Shown here: positions 18,323 to 28,178 of the stretch, in pieces | How positions within the stretch are numbered: position 1 is the stretch's first letter | How the letters are laid out: every line of letters begins with the position of its first letter | Origin: Chromera velia | Taxonomy: Eukaryota; Sar; Chromeraceae | NCBI GenBank assembly: GCA_018398765.1 | Contig: JAHBMJ010005964.1 | Coordinates: 1-55,959 of the forward strand | Length of the DNA: 55,959 nucleotides | Direction of reading: 5' to 3' | Notes under the pieces: model-generated | The model's input: the letters and a program-made list of their open reading frames with translations, nothing else | Told to the model about the DNA's origin: nothing | Databases searched by the model: none | Position numbers and translations under genes: made by a program

Positions 18323-20010
18323 TCACTCACTCACTCACTAACTAACTCACTCAGTCACTCACTCACTTACTCACTCACTCGCCCACTCTAACTCCCTCCC
18401 GCCTCTTCTGACCGTGCCGCAAATTCCACAGTGGAAAAGACTTTTTGCATCGCTGCAGGCCCTCCGACGTTCCGAAGGTGCGACAGCCACGCTCCCCCCA
18501 CACCCGAGACAAAGTAGGTCGACAGAAAGAGCACAGGACCGAGCATTCGCTCTGCGAAGGAGGGCCCTATGTTCATCAGAGAGGACGAGTTCACTGCGAT
18601 ATGCATCAAGTTCGCGTGGAGAAACATCGGGGTGATCAGACGCCACCAGGCACCTGCATTCACAGAAATGCATTCTCCATTTACTTTCATATGAAAGCAA
18701 AAAGAATTCTGTATGAAAGCAAAAAGAATTCTGTATGAAAGTAAATGGAGAAACATCGGGGTGATCAGACGCCACCAGGCACCTGCAGGCATGCAGAAAG
18801 TGGAGAGGAACAAAAAGGGGCGGTCATTTCTCAAAAGCATGGAGAGAGGTAGAGAGAGACATGGAAGCTCACTGGAGAGACGGAAGACAGGAAGAGAAAG
18901 AGGCTGACAGATAGGACAAAAGAGGGATTTGAAAAGGGTGGGAGAAGGAGCCGGTCAGAGAAGTGAAATCAGGGAGGTCGATCTATAGACGAAGAGAAAG
19001 GAGGCCGCATCTTATGGACAACACAAAAATTCTCCTGAGATACTGATAAAGAAAGGGGGGTGGGGGAAAGAAGGAGGGAGGAAGGGAAGAAAATCGTAGC
19101 CCCATACAAACCTTTGACAATTTCTGCGCTGTTCATGGCTCCTGCACTCGTCAGTCCTCTTGCCCATGTGGTGTCCAGAATGAAGACGAACCAATTCAAC
19201 CAGCTGATGTACAGAGACAAAGAGGGGTTACCCCCAAACAACTGCCGGATCAACCCACTCCATCCTAGATATCCACAGGGGGGGACGGAGGATCGCCCTC
19301 TTCTTCTTCTGGCGGGAGAAGACTTCTCGTCTTCGTCTCCGACTTGACCAGCCAAGCCTCTGTGATTCAGAAAGCACGCGGCCGAAAGAGGAACGATCGC
19401 CCCAACACGCCGTAACAACTTTGAAGAGTCTCCTTCCACTGTCTTTCCCTGCAACCGAGGTCCATCCCCATCCCCTCCTCCTCCTCCTCCCTCTCCCGGA
19501 TGATCCAAAAGCACCGACACATCCCTCCGCCCTTGCCCTCCCCATGCATCACCATCAAAATTGCCCATACCGCCCCTTCCTCTGTGCCCCCATTGTCCCC
19601 TGCCTCTGCCTGTTTGGGAGGAGGAGAGAGGACCTCGAGGGAGAAGGAAGGCCTGCAACATCAACGCAAAGACACACAGACAGACGTTTGGGCATGTGTG
19701 GATGGACACGCATAAAGCCGAATAAGCAGGCACAGGGCAGATGGACAGCAGGACTGGGACTCGGCCACAGGTCAAAAGGGCGCCCTTAGCTCATCCAGAC
19801 AGAGACAGACTGAAGGAGACGGGAACAGATGCTGACCTGCACTGGAGGGCCCGTGCCAACACAAAGGGCGATCCTGCAAACAGAAGCCAAACACAAACAC
19901 AGAAAGTATGAGGAAAGCTCCCCAAACACAGACACCATGCATTTGAAATAAGCAGATCTGTAGCCCACTCACCCGACGGAAACAAGGAGACGCCTCGAAA
20001 GCGACACCAT
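17041..20010 (-). CDS. rhomboid-family intramembrane serine protease 1, probably plastid-targeted
   Basis: Eight exons (20010-19973, 19873-19837, 19652-19112, 18653-18413, 18085-17906, 17555-17498, 17321-17257, 17185-17041) join in frame to 434 aa. Residues 1-25 are a signal peptide (MVSLSRRLLVSVGIAL...), split over two tiny exons. AFLLPRG follows, like the AF/xP cleavage motif of complex red plastids, and then a Gly/Arg-rich stretch. The protease core has WWRLITPMFLH, the TM2 motif H-x4-H-x3-N (HANLMHIAVN), the catalytic Ser 299 in GASGAIFGL and the catalytic His 356 in NYGHLGGLLSG. Rhomboids cleave transmembrane helices. It is a paralogue of the gene at 28179-30914 with identical exon boundaries. 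The extreme C-terminus is least certain, because a GTAAGT inside the last exon could be a donor. Confidence 0.88.
18258..18385. repeat. (CA)n and (ACTC)n microsatellites
   Basis: A CA run (about 18258-18320) is followed by a CACT/ACTC tetranucleotide run (about 18320-18385). Both lie in the intron between exons 4 and 5 of rhomboid gene 1. Confidence 0.9.
18653..18790 (-). repeat. duplicated exon start with alternative acceptor, rhomboid gene 1
   Basis: The first roughly 40 bp of exon 4, together with its CAG acceptor, occur twice: exon starts at 18653 and 18782. The 129 bp between them keep the frame open on the minus strand, so use of the distal acceptor would add 43 residues (GAWWRLITPMFLH, then a hydrophobic run, then GAWWRL again). 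The interval also holds a palindrome (CTCCATTTACTTTCAT with ATGAAAGTAAATGGAG) and a 22-bp direct repeat. Confidence 0.8.
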
Positions 20011-20680
20011 GTGAAACATGCAAGGGGGTTTCGTGTGCCTCTGCACCAATTAGAGTCGCTATACTTTCCCTCCGAACACAACACAGCTCATCACTTCCAG
20101 CCGGCAGGGCTCTTCTGAAAGGGTTCTTGCACGTTCATGAACGCTTTTCTGAGTCAGAAGTTCTCGATCACAACATTTTTCAGAGACTCAGGCTCAGTAC
20201 GCATCAGTACGCTGATCAGTACGCTGCTGCGGCGGCGGCCCCGTCCCTGCATGAAGTGCACCGATAAGTGCACCGCCGATCCGAAGCCCGCGCGCATGCA
20301 GTCTAGCATTAGGTTTTGCTGTCTACACCTAAAGTCACAATCGGCCACTGTCACGGATCGCTTCAGACTCCTTCTGACTGAGTTTGTGAACTTCAACTAC
20401 ATTCTCAATCGCTTTTTGTGCAGCAGCCTCTTGCTTGCGATCGGTGTTGCTTGGGTGACTGCAGAAAAGTGAGCTTTGAGCGTGTTTGAAAAAATTGTCT
20501 TTCAGTGTCTTATTTGGATGTAGCACCCGTCTACAAAGATTTGGATCGGGTCGGTTGAGCATCATCTTTACGTCCTGCTCGCCTTCATGGACTTGCCGCA
20601 GGCTAACTCAGAGAATATTCACTAATCCTCTGGTGCCTTGGCATCTTTGCTTTCCTAGATTGCACCCGCGTGCCCTTCCG
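20011..20680. promoter_or_regulatory. head-to-head region between rhomboid 1 and the AGC kinase
   Basis: These 670 bp separate divergent starts. Minus-strand frames exist (for example HPSNTDRKQEAAAQKAIEN at about 20440), but I find no start and splice structure that would make them a gene. It includes short GATCAGTACGCTG repeats near 20200-20225. Confidence 0.4.
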
Positions 20681-21659
20681 ATGTTTGAGGCGTCTCCTTT
20701 TTTGACGGGCGTCTCCTACGCTGACTTTGAGTTTCTTCGGGTCGTCGGAAGGGGGGCGTACTCAACCGTCCATCTGGTGCAACACAAAACGACGGGATGC
20801 CACTATGCCATCAAGGTGGGTTTGTCTCCTCATACCCCCACCCTGTTCTCATGCACCGTACCTTCTGCATTCTGACGTACTTGACAGATGCCCCAACCAC
20901 TTTACGTATCCAGTCAGACTGTTCATTGACTGCTCTGCCAATGAACTCCCCTTCCTCATGGGTTTCTGCAGCTTTTGACGATTTTTTTTTCGGTACCGCA
21001 AAGAATTTTCCCAAACGGAATTCTCTCTTCACGGAAATTGCGTGCCTAACCTTCAAATTCTTGTCGTTGTTGAGTCTCTCATAGTGCATGGATGCACTTG
21101 TTTTTCCCCCCAACTCGCATCAACTGCGCATGTGGATGGATACAACTGCGCATTTCTTTTCTTCCCTAATTTGCATCAACATGGATGGATGCATGGATGT
21201 GCACCTGAGCGCAGGAGATAGCATTCAATCGCATCCAGACGCACAAGCAGGGGGAGCACGTGCAGAACGAAAAGAAAATTCTGCAAGAACTCTCTGAAGA
21301 CGACGAGGCACAAAAACTCGGAGTGCTCAAACTGTCCGTCTACTTTCTTTCACGTCTCGACACTTCCGTCCTGGTCCCTCTGTCCGTATCTCTCTCAATC
21401 TTTTGCATTGTTTTCTCTGTGTGTGACGAAAAACAGATCCTGTCTGTTTCCATGCCTGTAATGGTTTGTATTTCGAATTCCTGTGTCCGCCCGGAAAGGA
21501 ATCGAAAAAGAAGATATTAAACAGATCTAGACTTTTTGCGCCTCGGTACCAAATGCCTCTTTGGACATCTCTCTGTCAGTCTCTGCGCTATCTGTCTCTC
21601 TGTCAGTCTCTCTCGCTCTTTCCCTGAACACCTTGTCCTTCCGTCCCTCTCTTTCTCTT

Positions 21660-21736
<77 letters not shown>

Positions 21737-24646
21737 ATCTGCAGAAGGGAAACTTTCAAAGACCGCGTGTCTGCTTTTTTGGTTTTGGACTTTTGTTCTG
21801 GTGCTCCGTTGCACTCTCACTTTCGAAGAGAAAAGGGATTCGAGGAGACGCGGGCGGCCTTTTACGGATATGAGGTCGGTTTCTTCCTTCCTTCCTTTGT
21901 TCCTCTCTGCGTTTGGGTGTCTCCTCATAGATTTGTTTCTATCGTCTCTTCCAAACAGTCAAAGAGGTTGCGATGCCAATTGCCCAAGCGCTTGGGGGGT
22001 CAGGTGAGGAGGGGTGTTCAGTGCGTTTGCAGTGAACCCAAATCAAACGTATACCTCCACCCCCACCCTCCATAAAATGAAAGCATGCATGCAGCTCGCA
22101 GGCCAGTTGAAGAGACTCCACGAGCTCGGGTGGTTGTACAGAGACATGAAGGCCGCCAACGTTCTGCTCTCGGGGGGAAGACCGAGACTGGTGGATTTCG
22201 GTTTCGCAAAAAAGATTGGGAGCGGGTCAGCGAATTAGTTGCCTGAATTCTTTCCGTTCGAACGAAATTTTTGTGCCTTTCTCCTGATTTCCATGTTGTT
22301 TCGCCCCATGTATGTATGTACGTATGTATGTACGTGTGTGTGTGTGTGTGTGTCCCCGCGCGTGCGTGATATGAGGATGTGTGTGATTGAGTCCGCGGAT
22401 TTATGGTCTTGCAGGGGCCGCACGATGTCTGTGTGCGGTACTTTCCATGCGATGGCCCCTGAGATGCACCGTCTGCGGTTGGCTGATGAGGCCAGACAGG
22501 CGGCAGAGATCGCGAAAGTGTGCATGCAGGTGAAGGGAGAAGGGGGGGCAAAGGAAAAGGGGACAGAAGGGGACTCTGGAGCTGCTGGCGGAGACGGAAG
22601 TTCGGGTGAACCAGAGGGGTACTCTTTTGAAGTTGACTGGTGGGGATTGGGCGTCCTTCTCTTTGAAATGATTGCGTGGTCAGTCGGCCAGGCAGGGAGG
22701 CAGGCAGTCAAGATTTAAGGGATTTTGTTTTCTTTCCGTGTCGATCGATCGATAGACGAAGGAAGGGGTGGCGATTTTCCTTCCTCACTTGGTCTACTCC
22801 GGTTCCTCTGCCGGGCTGTGTTTCAAGTAGAGACAGACACTCGAACAGCAACCCCCTCTGTTTGTGAGACTGTGTAAATGTGCGGGTGGGTGGACTCACT
22901 CTTTCTCTCTGAGGGCGGCCAGTGAAGAAGGGGGGCTGCGGTCGCTTTTCGCTCTTTGGTTTCTTTGCATAATTTTGTGGCAAAGACAAAAAAAGAAAAA
23001 GAGAGCACTACAGTTCTCCTGTGTCAGCTCATGTGGTCCTCTGCTCTTCCTGCTCACAGCCGGCCTCCATTCGGATACGGAGAGTCCGAATCTGCAGAAG
23101 AAGACGGGGGAGGGGGGGGGGAGGGAGACGACGGTGTGGACGGGATGGCCTCCCGAGTCTTTGGGAGTCCGGAGACTCTCTCTGAGTCTCTGCCTCCTGG
23201 GCTCTCTTCGGATTGTGTGGACTGCATCTGTGGCCTTCTTCAGGTGGGCAATAGATCTCTCTCTCTCTCTCTCTCTCTCTCTNNNNNNNNNNNNNNNNNN
23301 NNNNNNNNNNNNNNNNNNNNNNNNNNNNNNNNNNNNNNNNNNNNNNNNNNNNNNNNNNNNNNNNNNNNNNNNNNNNNNNNNNNNNNNNNNNNNNNNNNNN
23401 NNNNNNNNNNNNNNNNNNNNNNNNNNNNNNNNNNNNNNNNNNNNNNNNNNNNNNNNNNNGGGGAAGGGGTGGGTGGGTGCGTGGAAGGAAGAGACAGCAA
23501 GGGAGGCACTCGTTCCTTAAGCGGCGCACAACCAACAGAGGTTACAGTGTGGTGCAGATGTTTTGCTTTTTTCTTCCAGTGGGTTCTTTTTGTGTCGGTT
23601 CTCTGGCGTGCAAGTGTGGGATCTGAGTAAGGCATACTTTCAGACTCGGTGTGAAATCGTCTGTACTGGTGTAGGCGTGTTTGTGAGAGAGAAATCGAGA
23701 GAGAAGAGGGGGGGGGGAAAGCAGCTTACTCGCGATGAATAAAGTGTTGCAGGCAGATCCTTCTAAACGTTTGGGAACGCGGGGACCTGAAGATGTTCTT
23801 GGACATCCTTTCTTTCGGGTCGGGTTGTGTGTGTCTCTCTGACTCTGTCTTGGTGCGTTTCCTCGTTTTTGTTTTCTTTGTTTCTTTTCTTTGTCCCCTT
23901 TTTACTCTCTCTGAGCGTTTGGTTCCGTTCTTTGTCTATCTATGCATGCGTGCCTCTCTCTCTCTCTCTGAGTGTACGTTGGTGCGTGTGCGAGTGCGTG
24001 TCTGTGTAGATCCCCCAGGAGAGGTGGGCTGTATGACAGGAGTCCGTGCTTGGGAGAATGTGGTTCTGGCGTGCACCGTAGGAGCTGCATGATTCTCTGT
24101 CTTTTTCTCTCTCTGTTTCTCTCCTCACCCTCCCTCTCCCCCCCTGTGTGTGGGTGTACATGATTTGTGTGTCTGGCCCAGGTTTTTCCCATGAAAATTT
24201 CTGTCGCTTTTGCCTTTCGCGTGGTTTTCTCTTCTGTGTTGTTTCAGCGTGCAGCGAGAGCCTTTGAGGAGAAGGGTGAGGTACCCCCCTTCAATGCTGA
24301 GTTGGGGCACTTTCTTGAGGTGAGGGGGGTTTGTTCGATCGGGGGACGGGGTAACTGGGGGAATGGAGGGGTTCCGTGGGGAGACAGGAGATAAGTATGT
24401 GTTCGTGTGTGTGTGCTTTGACTTTCTTGACATCTTTCTGAACCGAATTTCCTGTCTCAAGTGACCCCAATGCGTCCTTCTTTGCCGATGGCTTTGACAT
24501 GATTTTCTCTTCTTTCGTTTCGTGCCCGGAACCTGCAGGGCTACAAAGATGGAGGGCGCACAAGAGGAACCTCAGGCTCTCTGTCAGGAAGTGAAAAAGA
24601 CGAAGTAAACGAGACAGGCGAAGAAGATCCGTTTGAAGACTTTTAA
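20681..24646 (+). CDS. AGC-family serine/threonine protein kinase (PKA/PKG-like), nine exons
   Basis: The exons 20681-20815, 21215-21333, 21745-21874, 22095-22225, 22415-22678, 23060-23243, 23753-23818, 24248-24319 and 24539-24646 give 402 aa with matching phases. Visible kinase motifs are the glycine loop GRGAYSTV (23-30), VAIK-type Lys 45, helix-C Glu 64 (NEKKIL), AFLVLDFCSGAPLHSHF at the hinge, YRDMKAAN (catalytic Asp 145), DFG (162-164) and the activation segment TMSVCGTFHAMAPE. RLGTRGPEDVLGHPFF then precedes an AGC C-tail ending EEDPFEDF*. Unlike PKA, the P+1 region is GTFHAMAPE rather than GTPEYLAPE, and a roughly 40-residue Gly/Glu-rich insert follows. No cyclic-nucleotide domain is encoded. 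The assembly gap lies inside intron 6 and does not affect the model. Confidence 0.9.
21660..21735. repeat. (CT)n-(GT)n microsatellite
   Basis: A CT run followed directly by a GT run ends ten bases before the 3' splice site of kinase exon 3, providing its pyrimidine tract. Confidence 0.9.
23257..23459. other. assembly gap next to a (CT)n run
   Basis: A CT run at 23257-23282 passes into 177 unresolved bases (23283-23459). The gap is in an intron of the AGC kinase gene. Confidence 0.95.
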
Positions 24647-26865
24647 CAGCGTTTAGCGAGAGTGAGAAGAACACAGGATTTCTTCATCACCATCAGCAGC
24701 AGCATCATGTGAAATCAATACACCATCTGACGATCATGATAAGTGTATTATTGAGCGGCTAACATCTGACTTAGCGTCTGGTAACAGGCTTACTATGTAT
24801 TTGGTTACAAAGTAGAAGATTGCGGTCAACTTCAGCATCCAGTAGCATTAAGAATAGCATGTGAATACATGTGAGTCAGCTAGCCTAGCAGCTAGCCTTC
24901 AAATATATCAGTACGAAGTTGTGAGAAGAATGGTCATACCTAGGGTCATAGAAATATTTTTACAGCTTCATACTAAGTAGCGCATCTAAGTAAGCTTTGA
25001 ATCAATCTTAGAATTTTAGCGGTCATGATGATTAGGATTAGGATTAGGATTTATGTCTGAAGGATTGGCTTCCCGCCCTAATGCCGACGCTAGATCGCAA
25101 GCCTCTAACAAGGCTTTGAGGAGTCCCCAAAACCCAGAGCAGACATTTATGGGGTGGGGCGGATGAAGAAGCCTGCATGCCAATTGGATTGATTCGACTC
25201 AACTTGCCTGATTGAAACAATAAACCGCAACGAACCTTCTTGAGACACTCAGTTAGCGCTTTAGGCCGCTTCTAGGCAGGATTGTGTGCAACAGTAACAC
25301 CATTTCCTTCATTTTTTTCTCGTTATCTATAGTGCCCTTCCCTGTTGCACCCGCAACGCGTTGTGCGATCTGTATTCTTATATCAATGGACGCTCTCTGT
25401 TTTATAATTTCGTATAGTTCTTTCAGCCTGTTTTGCTTGTTTTCTGAGTCTTTAAATTCTATCAGGACTACACCAATCCTATAGTGTTACACAAAGTTAA
25501 ATGTGTAACAATTATCCCTGCCCCCCCCCTTGTTACACACTTTTAATTTAGTGTGCAATAATTTTAGATAAATTCACCGTCTCTCTCATGGTGCTCCCAT
25601 CTCTACTCTTTTTACTGTTACCTCCAGTGCTCACTAAAGTGCTCAAAATTCTCCGTTGCCTCCAGAGCTCACTAGAGTGCTCGAAAGTTCTCCTTGCCGC
25701 GTTGCTGACAACACCATTGCTCCAAAAGCAGTACCATCAAACCATCCTAAAGAAGAAGAAAAAGAAGAAGACGAAGATGAAACGTGTAATTAATATACAC
25801 TAAAGTGTGTAATAATACATTCCTAAAAGTGATAGTTTGAATTACTGCAAAGTGTGTACTTAATGCATCATGCCAGCTTGATTCCTAAAAGTGATAGTTT
25901 GAATTACTGCACACTAAAGTGTGTACTAATTCATTCATCAAAATTCTATTAAAATGTGTAACAAAACAATGTGTAATAAAACATTTTAAAAAAAGTGATT
26001 GTGTAACCCTACAAGATTGATGTAATCAGGACATGGACTTCATCTTTGATCACACGTGAGGGGGATAAATATGTGTTATATAGACGTTCTGGTTAAGTCC
26101 TATCTATGTTTCCCCCTATGAGAGCGTTGAGAAGCATACGAAAGCCTGCAGAGGTCCGCCGGAGGACTGCAATAGACTCCTTCAATGACAGAGGTTCAAC
26201 ACTGCACTCTATCAATTCACTTGTTGAGCGCCATTTCCTTTCACTCAGAAGGTGCATGGCAAAACGCTGGCTGGTCGGATTTTCGGATTCGAAAGGGGAG
26301 AGATTTACATATAACGAGTGTGCAATACTGAACAATCGACTTAAAAAAAAGTTAATTTTCATGCATGATAATGCAAATATAGTTTGATACACAATAATAT
26401 AAATAGTGTCGTAAAAAAAGAGAAATAGAGCATAATTTATGAGTAAAATTTACATGCATAATAAATTTTACTCAACATCATACTAGTAGTAACAAAATTT
26501 ATACCTAGATTCATACTATTTTCGTCGAATTTTTCAGAGCAATTCACTGGTATACACTCAACTACACACTGCCAGTTTGCACTACTAATTACACTTCATG
26601 CATGATTCTTAGGATAATATAAGCCATCTGACATTGGGTTATCAATCGTTATGACAATTAATCAATCAATCAGCCTAGCAAGCAGCTCTAGCAACAGATA
26701 GACATAGCGGGAAGGCGCAGTACGGAACCAATCAATCAATCAATCAATCAATCACTAGGTCAATTTTGAAGAAGAAGAATGAATGACTAAGCCGGTGGAG
26801 CCGAGCTCCTGGCAGTCCATGAATAATTTATGATAACTTAAAGAGTTGTAAGTACTTATAAGACT
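24647..26865. other. AT-rich intergenic island between convergent genes
   Basis: It holds a duplicated segment around TTCCTAAAAGTGATAGTTTG (about 25822 and 25882), many GTGTAATAA/ACACTAAAGTG motifs at 25480-25990, and an AATC run at 26722-26753. Both strands are open for about 95 codons at 26093-26392, without a recognisable domain. No gene with both ends and splice signals is seen. Confidence 0.5.
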
Positions 26866-27190
26866 TTGTTAGTCAGAAGAAAGTTCAAGATCCTTGAAAG
26901 AGGCTGCCAAGAGCATTCTCTGAGCATGTGCCTCGACCGTTGGAACGAAAACCTGTCACGGGCCTGGACGATGCAGATGACCCTCTACCACGCGTACGCA
27001 CTCATACGCACACAGACATGCAAATGGTCGCATACTGCCGAGACCGCAGCCGGTCCCTTAAATATGTTAGAAGTACACCAACAAATTTTATTGCTGCACG
27101 GAGAGCTGCATGGAGAGTTCTCGAACCAAAAAGAGCAGCTAGCACGAAGAGGCCCCGTTCGGCACTAAGATTCCTCCTTACTGAAGCCAG

Positions 27191-28108
27191 TCAGGGGCTT
27201 CCAAATCTTTCTGGCAAATCTTCAAACTTGTACTCTCCGGATCCTCCCAATGACCTCCTTGCCGTGAGCTTTTTGCACGAGTTCTGTTCGGAGTTCGGCA
27301 CTTTCACTGTGGATATCAACAGCTGGGCGATCTCATCTTTCAAGAAAGCTGCGTGGAGTGTCAGCGGATCCCCCCCCTTTTCAAAGAACTCTTTGTAGAC
27401 ACGCGCCAGAAATCGGAAAAACTCGGGATCATCCTGATCCTCGCAGTTGAGGAAGCCGTAGTCAACTCCAACCTGACGGGGCAGGTTCATTCTAAACGCA
27501 TCGATGCCCCCACTCCCCAGCGACCGCGTAGCGGACTTTAAATACCAAACGCCTTTGATTGCGGGACCTCCCAACACATCCGCCAGTCCAGCAATGAAAG
27601 TGTCGTCGTCGGACAAGGAACGCGCGTCGTCAGACGGGCGACCGACATGCTCTGAGCCAACAACAGCTTGATCGCTATCCCGCCCGCGAATGCCAACAAG
27701 ATCTAGAAGCGCAAAAAGCTTCCTTTCTTCGTAGGCTTTGACGATTTCCATGAAGGGACGATTCTCAAACAGAGTTCTGTACTTGGAGGCGAGGCGAGAC
27801 TCCTCTTGAGCGTCCCGACAGGCGCAAAAGCCGAAATCGACATGCGGGGGAATCCGCTCACGGGTCAACAAGCCCCTATTCATACCCGCTGTGGTGTAGA
27901 GCAGTCTGGCATAAAGCAGGAGGCACATTTGCTGTGAGTCCGAGAGCTGCATGGTCCTTTCATCAACTTCTTCGGGCGTCACGATAGTGTTGAGGCAGCG
28001 GCGAAATGCTTCGCAATGGGCCCTGTTGAACTCACGGAGCACCCTGTCGAGCTCAGGGAGGATTTTTTGCCGCTGCCTGCGCACAGGCAGAAAGAAAAGG
28101 GGGGGCAA
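27191..28108 (-). CDS. uncharacterised 305-aa open reading frame
   Basis: This is a long uninterrupted minus-strand frame with normal amino-acid composition, many charged helices (KILPELDRVLREFNRAHCEA, RTLFENRPFMEIVKAYEER) and no membrane span or known motif. Sequence just inside its start (CTTTCTGCCTGTGCGCAG) looks like a 3' splice site, so the true exon may begin near 28085 with an upstream exon not found. If so, the first residues MPPLFFLPV are not coding. The stop at 27191 follows GEYKFEDLPERFGSP. It lies 70 bp downstream of the rhomboid 2 stop, on the same strand. Coding potential is likely; function unknown. Confidence 0.55.
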   Translation of the reverse strand: MPPLFFLPVRRQRQKILPELDRVLREFNRAHCEAFRRCLNTIVTPEEVDERTMQLSDSQQMCLLLYARLLYTTAGMNRGLLTRERIPPHVDFGFCACRDAQEESRLASKYRTLFENRPFMEIVKAYEERKLFALLDLVGIRGRDSDQAVVGSEHVGRPSDDARSLSDDDTFIAGLADVLGGPAIKGVWYLKSATRSLGSGGIDAFRMNLPRQVGVDYGFLNCEDQDDPEFFRFLARVYKEFFEKGGDPLTLHAAFLKDEIAQLLISTVKVPNSEQNSCKKLTARRSLGGSGEYKFEDLPERFGSP

Positions 28109-28178
28109 AGGGGAAGAAGTAAATTAGAAGAGGACGGGCAGGCAGGCAAGAGTGTGACCTCTTTTCTCACATAAGCAT

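Noticed and set aside
21974-22004. Possible extra kinase exon between exons 3 and 4
   Set aside because: Including it would lengthen the helix-E region beyond the kinase fold; direct joining of exon 3 to 22095 gives the expected spacing FYGYE-LAGQL-KRLHEL.
25029-25052. GATTAGGATTAGGATTAGGA as a telomere repeat
   Set aside because: Only three to four units, internal, and not the repeat expected for most alveolates or algae (TTTAGGG).
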